Assembly (NCBI RefSeq): GCF_015244565.1
Contig: NZ_JABCQG010000008.1
Span: 81,742-145,741 of the forward strand
DNA: 64,000 bases
Origin: Gluconobacter vitians
GTDB taxonomy: Bacteria; Pseudomonadota; Alphaproteobacteria; Acetobacterales; Acetobacteraceae
Direction: 5' to 3'
In this document: piece after piece, positions 1-9,093 of the stretch
How the letters are laid out: each line of letters opens with the position of its first letter
Numbering within the stretch: the stretch's first letter is position 1
Position numbers and translations under genes: made by a program
Notes under the pieces: generated by a model
What the model was told of the DNA's origin: nothing
Seen by the model: the letters and a program-made list of their open reading frames with translations, nothing else
The model's database searches: none

Positions 1-153
1 AAAACCACCCGGAACGGTACCCTTTCCCGAAAGAAATACCGATCCACAAGCGCACGCAACTTTACTTTAACAAAAGCGAAATAATCGCCTGACGGAAACA
101 AAAACAGCGTCTCCGCAAAGAAGGTAAAAGTTTAAAACGCATTTATGCATGGA

Positions 154-173
154 ATGCAGGGCTGACCCTGCAT
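154..173. other. Perfect 8-bp hairpin upstream of the small membrane ORF
   Basis: ATGCAGGG and CCCTGCAT flank a CTGA tetraloop. The hairpin lies about 90 bp before the small ORF at 263. It could be a leader structure, or a terminator for something left of the window, since moderately T-rich sequence follows it. The rest of 1-262 shows no gene on either strand. Confidence 0.4.
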
Positions 174-262
174 CTGTATTTGTTGCTTTGGACCCCGATT
201 CTGGAGTTTCTCCCGCTGCACGCCGCAAAGACGGCAAACAAAACCACACGGAGATTTTCCAA

Positions 263-400
263 ATGACGTCCATGACCCTGATCCACCTGATCGGCCTTCC
301 CACCAGCCTGCTCGCACAGTTCTCGATGGTTGCCTTCGTCCCGATGATCGGCGCCCTGATGATCGCTACGGTCGCTTCCGACCGCGTTTCCGAGAGCTGA
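263..400 (+). CDS. Small hydrophobic protein, 45 aa, unknown
   Basis: A 45-codon ORF opens with an ATG at 263 preceded by GGAG about 10 bases upstream. A longer in-frame version would start at 149 but has no visible ribosome binding site. The product is mostly one hydrophobic stretch (about residues 5-38, rich in Leu, Ile, Met, Ala and Val) with a short polar tail ending in DRVSES, so a single-pass membrane peptide is likely. A GC-rich hairpin sits 20 bp after the stop, which fits a free-standing small transcription unit. I do not recognise the family and assign no function. The main alternative is a chance ORF. Confidence 0.45.
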   Translation: MTSMTLIHLIGLPTSLLAQFSMVAFVPMIGALMIATVASDRVSES

Positions 401-420
401 TCACAGTTATCTCGGGACAA

Positions 421-440
421 GCCCGGCCATCGTGCCGGGC
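421..440 (+). terminator. GC-rich hairpin after the small ORF
   Basis: GCCCGGC and GCCGGGC form a perfect 7-bp stem around a 6-base loop, 20 bp past the stop at 400. The T content after it is only moderate, so termination efficiency is uncertain. It may also serve the converging exporter gene that ends at 480. Confidence 0.45.
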
Positions 441-479
441 GTCCCGCTCCTGATCTTTTCCGGCTGACGCGTATCGCGT

Positions 480-1727
480 TCAGTGACGGACCGAGAGGTA
501 GGATTCCGGGTCCAGCCGGCGGCGCCACAGATCGCACAGCCAGCAGAAGCTGATCCCAACCAGCATCCCGACCGATGTCGATCCGACCCAGTGTGTCGGC
601 AGAAAGGACATCATGACGCCCGCCAGACCGGCGATCGTCCAGTTCATCGTTCCCATCAGTGCCGAAGCCGCGCCCGCCTGATGCCCATGATGCGTCAGTG
701 CCAGGATGCCCGCATTCGGTCCGATGAAGCCCAGCGAAAATGTCGTGCACCAGATCAGCGTGCACAGGATCCACGGATCTTTTGGCCCCGCAAAGCCCGC
801 CAGACAGATCAGAACGGCCAGAATACAGAACACCAGCACCGCCAGCATCCCGAACTCCATCACCCGCGTGAACAGGAACCGGTTGGCCAGCCGTGCATTG
901 ATCTGCGAGCCCAGAATGAAGCCCACACCGTTCAGCCCGAAGAGAATGGCGAACAGATGCGGCGAGAAATGCAGGATGCCCTCGAACAGCGCCGGCGCGT
1001 TCGACAGATAGGCGAACATCGTGAACGTCCCGAAGCTGACGACCATCACCGCCGAACAGAATAGCGGCTCCCGCAGCAGATCCCTGTAACGGGCCACCAT
1101 TCCGCTGACTGGCAACGCAAAACGCCGGTCCAGAGGCAGCGTCTCAGGCAGCAGGAACAGCGTGCCGAAGAACATCACGATGCCAAAAGCGACATTCGCC
1201 CAGAAGATCAGCCGCCAGTTCCCCAGATCCAGCAGAAAGCTCCCGATCGAGGGCGCTAGCAGAGGCCCCAGACCGAAAATCAGCATCAGCTGCGACATGA
1301 GCTTTACACCCGCCGCCCCGGTCGCCACGTCCCGCACCATCGCACGAGGTGCGACGGAACTGATCGCCCCTCCCAGAGCCGCAACAAAGCGCAGCACACA
1401 GAACATGTGAAAACTGGTCGTCAGCGCCAGTCCGACCGAAGCAAGAGCATACACCACCAGCCCGCACAGAAGCGGCAGCTTGCGCCCATAGCGGTCACAG
1501 AGTGGCCCCAGGGTGAACTGCCCGATCGCCAGCCCCGCCAGCCAGGCCGTCAGCGTCAGCTGTGCCGATCCGGCCCCATGCCCCAGATCATGCTCCAGCG
1601 CCGGGAAGGCCGGCAGATACATGTCTGTCGAAACGGGCCCCAGAATGAAGATCACACCGATCAGCACACGGGTCAGGGCATTCATCCCCGGCGGGGACGT
1701 CTGTTCGGAAAGCGACGTAGCGGACAC
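480..1727 (-). CDS. Bcr/CflA-family MFS drug exporter
   Basis: This is a 415-residue major facilitator protein with about 12 hydrophobic segments. The first segment contains the STDMYLPAFP signature typical of the Bcr/CflA (DHA1) drug:proton antiporters. The loop after the second helix has the MFS motif A form GPLCDRYGRK. Length matches the family (about 390-410 aa). The assigned start is a GTG; an ATG 14 codons later (position 1685) is a possible alternative, because no strong ribosome binding site precedes the GTG. It lies downstream of pstS on the same strand but behind a strong terminator, so it is probably transcribed separately. Substrates cannot be read from sequence. Confidence 0.85.
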   Translation of the reverse strand: MSATSLSEQTSPPGMNALTRVLIGVIFILGPVSTDMYLPAFPALEHDLGHGAGSAQLTLTAWLAGLAIGQFTLGPLCDRYGRKLPLLCGLVVYALASVGLALTTSFHMFCVLRFVAALGGAISSVAPRAMVRDVATGAAGVKLMSQLMLIFGLGPLLAPSIGSFLLDLGNWRLIFWANVAFGIVMFFGTLFLLPETLPLDRRFALPVSGMVARYRDLLREPLFCSAVMVVSFGTFTMFAYLSNAPALFEGILHFSPHLFAILFGLNGVGFILGSQINARLANRFLFTRVMEFGMLAVLVFCILAVLICLAGFAGPKDPWILCTLIWCTTFSLGFIGPNAGILALTHHGHQAGAASALMGTMNWTIAGLAGVMMSFLPTHWVGSTSVGMLVGISFCWLCDLWRRRLDPESYLSVRH

Positions 1728-1760
1728 GCAGGCACCATGGCTGGACTATCAGAAAACCGA

Positions 1761-1792
1761 AAACGGGCTTCCCCTGCTGGAGAAGCCCGTTT
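1761..1792 (-). terminator. Rho-independent terminator of pstS
   Basis: AAACGGGCTTC and GAAGCCCGTTT form a perfect 11-bp stem with a 10-base loop about 80 bp after the pstS stop. On the minus strand the stem is followed by a T-rich run. The stem could work in both directions. Confidence 0.8.
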
Positions 1793-1872
1793 CCATACTC
1801 AACGCCTTTTTGCCCGGACTGACCAGCCCTGAATTCAGGGCCGGCCGGTGCCTTCGGACGGAAACGCAGACC

Positions 1873-2895
1873 TTACTTCGGCCAGTTGGCCAGAATGTCC
1901 GTCTTCACGTTCTGCGGAAGACCGACATAGTCGAGGCGGGCATTATCCGCGTCACCATGCTGGAAACCCCACGTAAAGAAGTTGCGCACAGCCTTGCCGG
2001 ACTCTTTCTGGGCGGCATCGACCGGCACCAGAACGAATGTTGCCGTCACGATCGGCCAGGAAGAGGCACCATCCGTATCCAGCAGGTTCACTGCATAGTG
2101 ATCGGCATGGGCCCAGTCAGCAGCCTTGGCAGCTTCGGCGAAGCTGGCCAGCGTCGGCTCCACGAAGGCACCGCTGTGGTTCTTCATCTTGGCGATGTTG
2201 AGGTGATTCTGCGCGGCATAGGAGTACTCGACGTAACCCACACCACCTTCCGTCTGGCGCACCATGGCGGCAATGCCGTCATTGCCACGCGCACCCGAAC
2301 CGCCCGGCCAGGCGATGGACGTGCCGGCGCCGAGCTTCTGCTTCCAGGTCGGGGAAACCTGCGACAGATAGGACGTGAAGACGTAGCTTGTGCCCGAACC
2401 ATCGGCACGGTGGATCGGTGCCACATCCGTGTCCGGCAGCTTCAGACCCGGGTTCAGGGCCTTGATGCGGTCGTCATCCCAGGTCGTGATCTCGCCGTCA
2501 TACAGACCGGCCAGCGTCGGACCATCGAGACGGAGCTGCCCCGGTGCGATCCCCGGTACGTTTGCCACGACCACGATGCCGCTCATGACGGTCGGGAACT
2601 GGTACAGCTTTTCCTTGGCCAGACGGTCGCCGCTCATCGGCTTGTCGGATGCACCGAAATCAACCGTCCGGGCAATGACCTGATCCTGACCGGCGCTGGA
2701 GCCCACGCTCTGGTAGTTCACGGCAATACCGGTCTGGCTCTTGGCCGCCGTGCCCCACGCACCATAGATCGGTGCGGCGAAGCTGGACCCTGCGCCAGTG
2801 ATGTCCGCAGCCTGTGCAGAGGACGAGGTCATGGCAGCAGTGCCAAGGGCCGTGGCAACAAGAAGACCGAATAGCGGAGCTCTGCTCTTGATCAT
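1873..2895 (-). CDS. pstS: Phosphate ABC transporter substrate-binding protein PstS
   Basis: PstS binds phosphate in the periplasm and delivers it to the PstCAB importer. The 340-residue product has a signal peptide ending near AQA (about residue 29). The mature protein starts with the ITGAGSSFAAPIYGAW phosphate-binding region typical of PstS. It also contains VDFGASDKPM, TWDDDRIKALNPG and the RADGSGTS loop. The ATG at 2895 is preceded by AAGGG. The gene stands alone here: no pstC, pstA, pstB or phoU lies nearby. A Pho box lies upstream at 2969-2986, so control by PhoB under phosphate limitation is expected. It diverges from the phosphate porin gene, which has its own Pho boxes. Confidence 0.95.
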   Translation of the reverse strand: MIKSRAPLFGLLVATALGTAAMTSSSAQAADITGAGSSFAAPIYGAWGTAAKSQTGIAVNYQSVGSSAGQDQVIARTVDFGASDKPMSGDRLAKEKLYQFPTVMSGIVVVANVPGIAPGQLRLDGPTLAGLYDGEITTWDDDRIKALNPGLKLPDTDVAPIHRADGSGTSYVFTSYLSQVSPTWKQKLGAGTSIAWPGGSGARGNDGIAAMVRQTEGGVGYVEYSYAAQNHLNIAKMKNHSGAFVEPTLASFAEAAKAADWAHADHYAVNLLDTDGASSWPIVTATFVLVPVDAAQKESGKAVRNFFTWGFQHGDADNARLDYVGLPQNVKTDILANWPK

Positions 2896-2968
2896 GGGAA
2901 TCCCTTATGGGGCGTGAAAACTGCGCCCTTAGTAACGCTGACCAGAAAACAGAAACAGTGGGCCATGC

Positions 2969-2986
2969 GTGATAGTTTCATGACAG
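2969..2986 (-). promoter_or_regulatory. Pho box upstream of pstS
   Basis: On the minus strand the sequence reads CTGTCAT-GAAA-CTATCAC: two 7-mers separated by an AT-rich tetramer, which is the canonical PhoB site layout. It ends 74 bp before the pstS start codon. Confidence 0.85.
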
Positions 2987-3114
2987 GGTCTGGAGACCGG
3001 GAAGTGCCAAAATGTCACACCTTTCTTCCCGCTGATTACCAGCCTGGCCCGCTTCCGCAACAAAACTGACATACGAAATCTGAAAACCGCAGTTTCCCGC
3101 GCTTTAAGCCCGGA

Positions 3115-3143
3115 CTGTCATGGAACTGTCATGTTTCCGTCAT
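3115..3143 (+). promoter_or_regulatory. Triple Pho-box array upstream of the phosphate porin
   Basis: Three half-sites follow each other with exact 11-bp periodicity: CTGTCAT at 3115, CTGTCAT at 3126 and CCGTCAT at 3137. Each 7-mer is followed by a 4-base spacer. A CATTAT -10-like hexamer lies at 3154-3159, about 10 bp after the array, as expected when PhoB replaces the -35 element. The porin ATG is at 3227. Confidence 0.9.
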
Positions 3144-3226
3144 GAAACCTTCCCATTATTTCAAAATACGAATCAGATACCTGAACTGCGGAACACACGC
3201 CCTCCCCAGAAGGACGCACCGCAGCA

Positions 3227-4930
3227 ATGGTTTTTTCTTTCCGCCGGACCACGGCCCTCCCCAGGGCGCTTTTGGCCACGACGACCCTGGTTTCACTTCT
3301 TCCTCTTTGTGGCCATGCCCGGGCCGCCGACCAGATGCAGATCATGGAACGGCAGATCCAGGCCATGCAGGCACAGCTCTCCGCCATGAAGAAAGAGCAT
3401 GCTGAAGAAGTGAAGCGCGCCCGCGCCGTTCTGGCCCGCCAGCGGGAAGAAGCCGAAAACAACCCCTACGCCCAGCGTGGCCGCTATATCGGACAGCCGC
3501 GTCCGGCCGCACAGCCGTTCATCAGCGTCCGTCAGGCCAAGCCGGGTGCGGATGACGGCCGTCCGCCGTCAGACCGCGCGGATGTCTCCTCCTGGGCAGA
3601 CTTCCAGCGCGCCACCGCGCAGGACGAAGAAGTCAGCGTCGGCGGCATCAAGGTCGGCTTCCCGAATGGTCGCCCCACGATCCAGTCGTCTGACGGCGCC
3701 TATGCCCTCTCGATCGGCCTTGCTTATCATGAAGACTTCGGCGGCTTCTTCAATTCCGGACCCCGCCCCGGCGAGACGCGCGGCGCCTTCAACGGCTTCA
3801 CATCCAACCAGCGCCGTCTGCGTATCCCGTTCATGTTCCGCTACAAGAACTGGGTCGCAGCCGTCACGCCTGACTTCGGCGCGAACCATAACGACGGTTA
3901 CGTCGGCCTCTATGAAGGCAACCTGAACTATACCGGTCTGCACAACACGGTCCTGACCGTCGGTTACTTCCAGCCACGCGTGACCGAGGAAGATTCCGAA
4001 AGCTCCAACGACTTCTTCACGCTCGAGCGTCCGAGCATCACCGACATGGTGCGTAACATCGCCGCAGGCGACGCCCGCTTCAGCGTCGGTGGCCTGCATT
4101 ACGAGAAGCGCTGGTGGGTCGCCGGTTACTTCACGGGTCAGGAATGGGGCCATCGCAACGCCTCTGACATGAGCTCCACCTATTATGGTGGCGGCAGCGG
4201 CTCCACGGTCGACAGCCAGACGGGCGCCGTATTCCGCGTCGCCGGTCGTCCGATCGCCACCAAGGATGTGGACCTGCATGTTGGCGCTTCCGCAATGTCG
4301 GCCTTCAAGGTGGCCTGCAACACAGGCTCCGATCCGAACCACTGCACCCGTTCGACATCTTTCGGACAGCGTCCCGAGTTCGACATCGGCGAAGCCAATC
4401 TGGCCGCGACCGGTGGCATCAGCAACGCCGCACAGGTCTGGGCCGCCGGTCCGGAACTCGGGCTGCGCTGGCGCCGCCTGATCGTCAAGGGTGAGTACTA
4501 TCACGTTGGTGTGGAACGCTCAGCTCCGGGTCTGAAAACCGCAAGTTTCCAGGGCTGGTACGGATCCGCCGCTTACACCCTGTTCGGCAACCCGCGGATG
4601 TACAACTACAAGGAAGGCGCATTCGGCGCTCCAGGCGTGAAGGCTTCCGAGGAATTCAATCCGGCCCTCAACCAGTGGGGCGCACTTGAAGTCGTCGGCC
4701 ATTACAGCGTCATCGACCTCAACAGCAATCTCAACGACGCAAACGCCAAGAACGTCATCCGCGGCGGCCAGCAGACCGTCTGGACCGGCGGCCTGAACTG
4801 GTACCCGAACCGTCATTTCGCCCTGAAGCTGGACTACAGCCACTTCATCGTGTCCCGCAGCAACCAGGCCACCAACACCGCCGGTCGCACCGGCAACTCC
4901 ATCGCAGCCCGTATCCAGGCCGCTTTCTAA
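3227..4930 (+). CDS. Phosphate-selective porin (OprO/OprP family)
   Basis: This is an outer-membrane porin for phosphate or other anions (567 aa). A signal peptide ends at HARA near residue 33. A short coiled coil rich in Gln, Met, Lys and Glu follows (about 36-80), as in porins whose N-terminal helix contacts the periplasm. From about residue 150 the protein is a beta-barrel with aromatic-rich alternating strands, closing with a C-terminal Phe (RIQAAF). The phosphate-porin assignment rests on the barrel pattern, length and, above all, the three Pho boxes directly upstream. It is divergent from pstS, so outer-membrane uptake and periplasmic capture of phosphate are encoded back to back. Selectivity for orthophosphate versus polyphosphate cannot be decided from the sequence. 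Confidence 0.85.
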   Translation: MVFSFRRTTALPRALLATTTLVSLLPLCGHARAADQMQIMERQIQAMQAQLSAMKKEHAEEVKRARAVLARQREEAENNPYAQRGRYIGQPRPAAQPFISVRQAKPGADDGRPPSDRADVSSWADFQRATAQDEEVSVGGIKVGFPNGRPTIQSSDGAYALSIGLAYHEDFGGFFNSGPRPGETRGAFNGFTSNQRRLRIPFMFRYKNWVAAVTPDFGANHNDGYVGLYEGNLNYTGLHNTVLTVGYFQPRVTEEDSESSNDFFTLERPSITDMVRNIAAGDARFSVGGLHYEKRWWVAGYFTGQEWGHRNASDMSSTYYGGGSGSTVDSQTGAVFRVAGRPIATKDVDLHVGASAMSAFKVACNTGSDPNHCTRSTSFGQRPEFDIGEANLAATGGISNAAQVWAAGPELGLRWRRLIVKGEYYHVGVERSAPGLKTASFQGWYGSAAYTLFGNPRMYNYKEGAFGAPGVKASEEFNPALNQWGALEVVGHYSVIDLNSNLNDANAKNVIRGGQQTVWTGGLNWYPNRHFALKLDYSHFIVSRSNQATNTAGRTGNSIAARIQAAF

Positions 4931-4944
4931 ACAACACAACTACT

Positions 4945-4970
4945 CTCTCCTGAACTCCGGTTCAGGAGAG
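4945..4970 (+). terminator. Terminator after the phosphate porin
   Basis: CTCTCCTGAAC and GTTCAGGAGAG form a perfect 11-bp stem with a 4-base loop, 14 bp after the porin stop. The following GCCCTTCATTT is only weakly T-rich. Confidence 0.75.
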
Positions 4971-5073
4971 GCCCTTCATTTCTCAACACCATTGCGTGCA
5001 TGCCCGCATTCCCGATTGCGAGCCACGCCCCGCAGACAGCATGCTTGCCGTTCCACAACGAGAGAACCGGCTG

Positions 5074-5613
5074 ATGCTTCCAGACGCAAAACCGCTCCTT
5101 CCCGCAGCAGCACTCGCAGTGGCGTTTCTCTGCCCCGCCGCTTTTGCCCAGCCCGCTGCCAGCTCCCATATTATCACGAGCCAGAAACTCGACTGGTCCA
5201 CCGCCGCGGCCCTGGCCTCCGAAGCCGTCCGCATCTGCGCCGCACAGGGCTATTCCGTGACCGCCACCGTCGTGGACACGAGCGGCCATGAACAGGCCGT
5301 CATCAAGGGCGACACCGTTCCCCTGCAATCGCTCTCCGTCTCCTATCGCAAGGCTTACACGGCCTATTCCTACGGTCTGGCCTTCAACAAGAATACGACC
5401 AGCGAACTGATCGCCGCAGGCGTCACCGGCCCGGCGAACGGCGCCCTGAACACCATCCCCGAAGTCCTGTTCGTTCCCGGTGGCGTCACCCTGCGCCGCA
5501 CGAGCGATCACGCCATCCTTGGCGGACTTGGCGTTTCCGGCGCACCCGGCGGTGACAAGGACGAAGCCTGCGCCCTGCATGCCGTCGAAAAATTCAGGGC
5601 TGAGTTCCAGTAA
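5074..5613 (+). CDS. Secreted GlcG/HbpS-like heme-binding-family protein
   Basis: The product (179 aa) has a signal peptide, LPAAALAVAFLCPAAFA, and a single GlcG/HbpS (DUF336) domain. Recognisable segments are the VVDTSGHEQAV strand, the SLSVSYRKAYTA helix and the C-terminal glycine-rich GGLGVSGAPGGDKDEACA, which closely fits the family's GVSG signature. The family includes the extracellular heme-binding HbpS, and GlcG proteins encoded with glycolate oxidase; the ligand here is unknown. An ATG 26 codons upstream (4996) is in frame, but 5074 has GAGAG 9 bases upstream and gives a proper signal peptide. The gene is bounded by terminators on both sides, so it is monocistronic. Confidence 0.8.
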   Translation: MLPDAKPLLPAAALAVAFLCPAAFAQPAASSHIITSQKLDWSTAAALASEAVRICAAQGYSVTATVVDTSGHEQAVIKGDTVPLQSLSVSYRKAYTAYSYGLAFNKNTTSELIAAGVTGPANGALNTIPEVLFVPGGVTLRRTSDHAILGGLGVSGAPGGDKDEACALHAVEKFRAEFQ

Positions 5614-5621
5614 CACAACCG

Positions 5622-5654
5622 CCGTCCGGGAAATCAAAAGGGACGGGCCTTTTT
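5622..5654 (+). terminator. Terminator after the GlcG/HbpS-like gene
   Basis: CCGTCC and GGACGG form a stem with a 13-base loop, followed after GCC by five Ts at 5650-5654. This is a conventional intrinsic terminator directly after the gene. Confidence 0.7.
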
Positions 5655-5734
5655 ATCTCTGAGGCCTTTCCTGAAATAATTCCTGTATCCTCCAGTCTTT
5701 CACACAGAGTTTCCCTTTCAGAAACTTCCCGGTA

Positions 5735-7693
5735 TTGTCCGGCCTCACTGAAGAATCCCTGAAAGACTGTCTCTTGCTGCGCTGGTTTCTGGTTTCCATC
5801 CTGTCCCTGACCGTTCTCCTTCTGGCCCTGTTCGGCGCAGGATGGATCTGGATCGACCATAAGGACCTCGCTGCCTTCGCCACCGCGAAGCTGGAAAAAA
5901 AGCTCGACCGCACCGTCCATATCGGCGCCCTGCACGTCCATCCCGGCACCTGGCTGACGATCGAGGCCGATGACGTCTCCATCGCCAATATCGCCAGCGG
6001 CACGCGCCCGCAGATGGTCACGCTCGGCCATCTCGGTGCGCAAATTCGCCTGACCTCCCTGATCTGGGGACCGCCAGAAACGCGCAATGTCGTCATTTCG
6101 AAGTTCTCGGGCCTGTTCGAGCGCACGCCGGCGCATCTGCCCAACTGGCGTTTCGGCCCCCATCAGAATGAACCACGGCCGCCGCTTTCTCCCGAAGAAC
6201 GTGCCAAAGCCAATGCTGCTCCAGATCTGCACGACGCTCCGGGCCTGCGCAACGCCACGATCCTCGATAGCGACGTCACCTACCGCTCGGCCAATGGTGC
6301 GTCCTACAAGGCCACGCTTGAAAAGGTCGAACTCGCCTCGACCAGCGATACCAGCCCGTTCACCATGACGCTCGCAGGCGCCTATAATGGCACGCCCGTA
6401 AATATTTCCGCCGAAATGGAGCCCATCCGCGAGCTTCGCAAAACGCCTCAACGTCCCTACGGCACCAGGGCCCATGTCACGTCCGGCGACATGACCTCGG
6501 ACTTTACGGGCACCCTGACGGACCCGATGGATTTTGACGGCGTGGAAGGCCACACCACCGTCACCACGCCTACATCCGACACATTGTTCAGCGTCGCCGG
6601 CATGAAGGGTGACCATGCGCCCGTCAAACTGACGCTGTCCGGAGATTTCAGCCATTCCGGCGATAACTGGCATTTCCGCAAGGCGAACGGCACCATCCAG
6701 ACCAGCACGATGGAAGACGGCGACTTCACGCTTGTCGAAGGCAGCCACGGCAAACCCGATGACGTTACGGCAAAGATCGGTTTTGGCCGCCTCGACATTA
6801 ACGGCCTGATGCCCATCCTCGCGCCTTCCGGCTCAAAAGGCAGCAAGAAGAGCCCCTCCACGACCCATGCCGACCTGCTGCTCCTCACCCCACCCGATCC
6901 GGACCCGCTGGTCCATTTCGATCTTGCCGCCAGACAGCTGATCTACAACAAGCTCGATTTTGCGAACCTGAAGATCCAGGCCGCCCAGATCCCCAACCGT
7001 ATCGATGTCCCTGTCCTGCGCCTCGGCTATGTGGGTGCCTCACTGAGCGCCAACGGCCATATCGAAGCCGATGGGAAATCCTCACGCATCGCCGCCGAAG
7101 TCGCCCTCACCCACGGCGACATCGACCGCCTGCGCCGCGTCGCAGGTCTCGCACCTGTTCCCGTTCAAGGCACCTTGAGCCTGCGCATCACCGCCAGCGC
7201 CAACAACGTCCATACCCTCAACGAAGCCATGAGCCGTGCCGACCTGACGGCTGCCGTCAGCATGGAAAAGGGCGAAATCGCCCGTGAGATCGTCGAGGCC
7301 GCCTCGATGGATCTGCGCCTGCTGTTCCGCCACGCCAAGGGCGTGACCCCGATCACCTGCCTGCTCGGCGTCCTGCAGATGCATCAGGGCATCGGTGTGG
7401 TCGTGCCGCTCCGTCTGCGGACCGGTGCCGGCACGATCGCCGCCAAAGCGAATTTCGACCTCAACCGCAGGTGGCTCGATCTCGTCTTCGCCAGCCGCCC
7501 CTTCTCCACCAGCTTCTTCGCTCTGGACGTGCCCGTCCGCGTCAGTGGCCGCTTTGACGCCCCGATCCTTTCCCTGGCCAAATGGTCCAAGGAAGGCCGG
7601 ACCATGCTCGCGGATTCAAACGAGGTTACGAACCTCCCGCCCGTCCTGCAGGGCTTTGCGGCCTCGAATGCCTGTGCACGCCCCACGCGCTGA
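5735..7693 (+). CDS. AsmA-family inner-membrane/periplasmic protein
   Basis: The product (about 640-652 aa) has one N-terminal membrane anchor (about residues 14-37), then a long periplasmic part. It begins with the AsmA pattern of a helix containing LEKKLDRTVHIGAL and a following strand repeat. The C-terminal third holds the typical SLRITASANNVHTL / LTAAVSMEKGEI region. AsmA-like proteins form long beta-taco bridges implicated in phospholipid transport to the outer membrane. The start is uncertain: position 5735 is a TTG, and a second TTG at 5774 sits right before the membrane helix. It is followed 65 bp later by ugd, possibly co-transcribed. Confidence 0.8.
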   Translation: MSGLTEESLKDCLLLRWFLVSILSLTVLLLALFGAGWIWIDHKDLAAFATAKLEKKLDRTVHIGALHVHPGTWLTIEADDVSIANIASGTRPQMVTLGHLGAQIRLTSLIWGPPETRNVVISKFSGLFERTPAHLPNWRFGPHQNEPRPPLSPEERAKANAAPDLHDAPGLRNATILDSDVTYRSANGASYKATLEKVELASTSDTSPFTMTLAGAYNGTPVNISAEMEPIRELRKTPQRPYGTRAHVTSGDMTSDFTGTLTDPMDFDGVEGHTTVTTPTSDTLFSVAGMKGDHAPVKLTLSGDFSHSGDNWHFRKANGTIQTSTMEDGDFTLVEGSHGKPDDVTAKIGFGRLDINGLMPILAPSGSKGSKKSPSTTHADLLLLTPPDPDPLVHFDLAARQLIYNKLDFANLKIQAAQIPNRIDVPVLRLGYVGASLSANGHIEADGKSSRIAAEVALTHGDIDRLRRVAGLAPVPVQGTLSLRITASANNVHTLNEAMSRADLTAAVSMEKGEIAREIVEAASMDLRLLFRHAKGVTPITCLLGVLQMHQGIGVVVPLRLRTGAGTIAAKANFDLNRRWLDLVFASRPFSTSFFALDVPVRVSGRFDAPILSLAKWSKEGRTMLADSNEVTNLPPVLQGFAASNACARPTR

Positions 7694-7758
7694 GGCCGAT
7701 TTGCACCCCATCCTGCCCCCGGCTATGCACGTCGGACCGTAAAGAAGAGGGTCCCAAT

Positions 7759-9084
7759 ATGCGTATTGCAATGGTCGGTGGCGGATATGTCGGTCTCGTC
7801 TCGGGCGCGTGCTTCGCCGAGTTCGGAGCCGACGTCGCCATCGTGGAACAAGACCCGAAAAAACTCGCCGCCCTTACTGCAGGCCGCATTCCCATCTACG
7901 AACCCGGACTGGACACCCTCGTCGCCAGCAATGTCGAAGCCGGACGCCTGACGTTCGGAGACGACCTCGGGGCAGCCATGAGCGACGCAGACGCGGTCTT
8001 CATCGCGGTCGGAACGCCCACGCGACGGGGGGATGGGCATGCCGACCTGACCTATGTCTATGCCGCAGCCGAAGAAATTGCCCGCGCAGCTAGAACGGAT
8101 CTGCTGGTCGTCACGAAATCCACGGTACCCGTGGGCACAGGCCGCGAAGTCGCCCGCATCCTGCGTCAGACCCGCCCGGACCTGACGTTCGATGTCGCCT
8201 CCAATCCCGAGTTCCTCCGCGAAGGCAATGCCATTGAGGACTTCATGCGTCCGGACCGCGTCATTGTCGGCATTGACCGTTCGGGACCGGACGGCGGCGC
8301 ACGGGCACAGGGACTGATTGAACAGCTTTATCGCCCGCTGCTGGCCATTCAGGCGCCGATTGTCCTCACAGATCTGGAAACGGCCGAACTGACCAAATAC
8401 GCCGCCAATGCCTTCCTGGCGATGAAGGTCACTTTCATCAACGAGATGGCCGATCTGTGCGAAAAAGTCGGCGGTAATATCCACGACGTCGCACGTGGCA
8501 TCGGTCTCGACCAGCGGATCGGCAGCCGCTTCCTCAGCCCTGGCCCGGGCTATGGCGGCTCCTGCTTCCCCAAGGATACCCGCGCCCTGACCGCCATCGC
8601 ACAGGATGCCGGCGCGCCTACAAGACTCGTGGAAGCTACGGTCGCCATTAACGAAGCCCGCAAAACGGGCATGGCCGAACGCATCATCGCTCAGGCTGGT
8701 GGCAGCCTTGAGGGCAAGACCATCGGCATCCTTGGCCTGACGTTCAAGCCCGATACGGACGACATGCGCGAGGCGGCCTCCCTGCCCATTCTGGCCCGGC
8801 TGCATGAGGCCGGTGCCACCCTTCAGGTGTTCGATCCCGAAGGCATGGATGCCGCCCGTGCGCTTCTGCCCCAAAACGTGCGTTATTGCGACGATGCGCT
8901 GGCCGCTGCCCAGGAAGCAGACGTTGTGGTAGTCCTGACAGAATGGAATATGTTCCGCGCACTCGACCCCGCCCGACTGCGCAGCGCCATGCGTGGCAAT
9001 GCCATCGCGGATCTGCGCAACATCTGGAGCCCCGACCTCATGCGCGAGGCCGGGTTCGATTACCGCTCGATCGGGCGCCCCTGA
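7759..9084 (+). CDS. ugd: UDP-glucose 6-dehydrogenase
   Basis: Ugd oxidises UDP-glucose to UDP-glucuronate with two NAD+ for exopolysaccharide or lipid sugar synthesis. The 441-residue product begins with the Rossmann motif MRIAMVGGGYVGLVSGACF. It contains the NAD-site TKSTVPVGTG, the central-helix segment TAELTKYAANAFLAMK and the active-site loop GPGYGGSCFPKDT with Cys269. Length is standard. The ATG at 7759 has a strong GAAGAGGG ribosome binding site; the in-frame upstream extension overlaps asmA and is not needed. Substrate choice (UDP-glucose rather than GDP-mannose) is inferred from overall similarity. The gene converges with the sugar porter, separated by 9 bp. Confidence 0.95.
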   Translation: MRIAMVGGGYVGLVSGACFAEFGADVAIVEQDPKKLAALTAGRIPIYEPGLDTLVASNVEAGRLTFGDDLGAAMSDADAVFIAVGTPTRRGDGHADLTYVYAAAEEIARAARTDLLVVTKSTVPVGTGREVARILRQTRPDLTFDVASNPEFLREGNAIEDFMRPDRVIVGIDRSGPDGGARAQGLIEQLYRPLLAIQAPIVLTDLETAELTKYAANAFLAMKVTFINEMADLCEKVGGNIHDVARGIGLDQRIGSRFLSPGPGYGGSCFPKDTRALTAIAQDAGAPTRLVEATVAINEARKTGMAERIIAQAGGSLEGKTIGILGLTFKPDTDDMREAASLPILARLHEAGATLQVFDPEGMDAARALLPQNVRYCDDALAAAQEADVVVVLTEWNMFRALDPARLRSAMRGNAIADLRNIWSPDLMREAGFDYRSIGRP

Positions 9085-9093
9085 AAGGCTGCA

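Noticed and set aside
1513..2874. 453-codon open frame antisense to pstS
   Set aside because: Covers pstS and its terminator region on the other strand; no domain or ribosome binding site.
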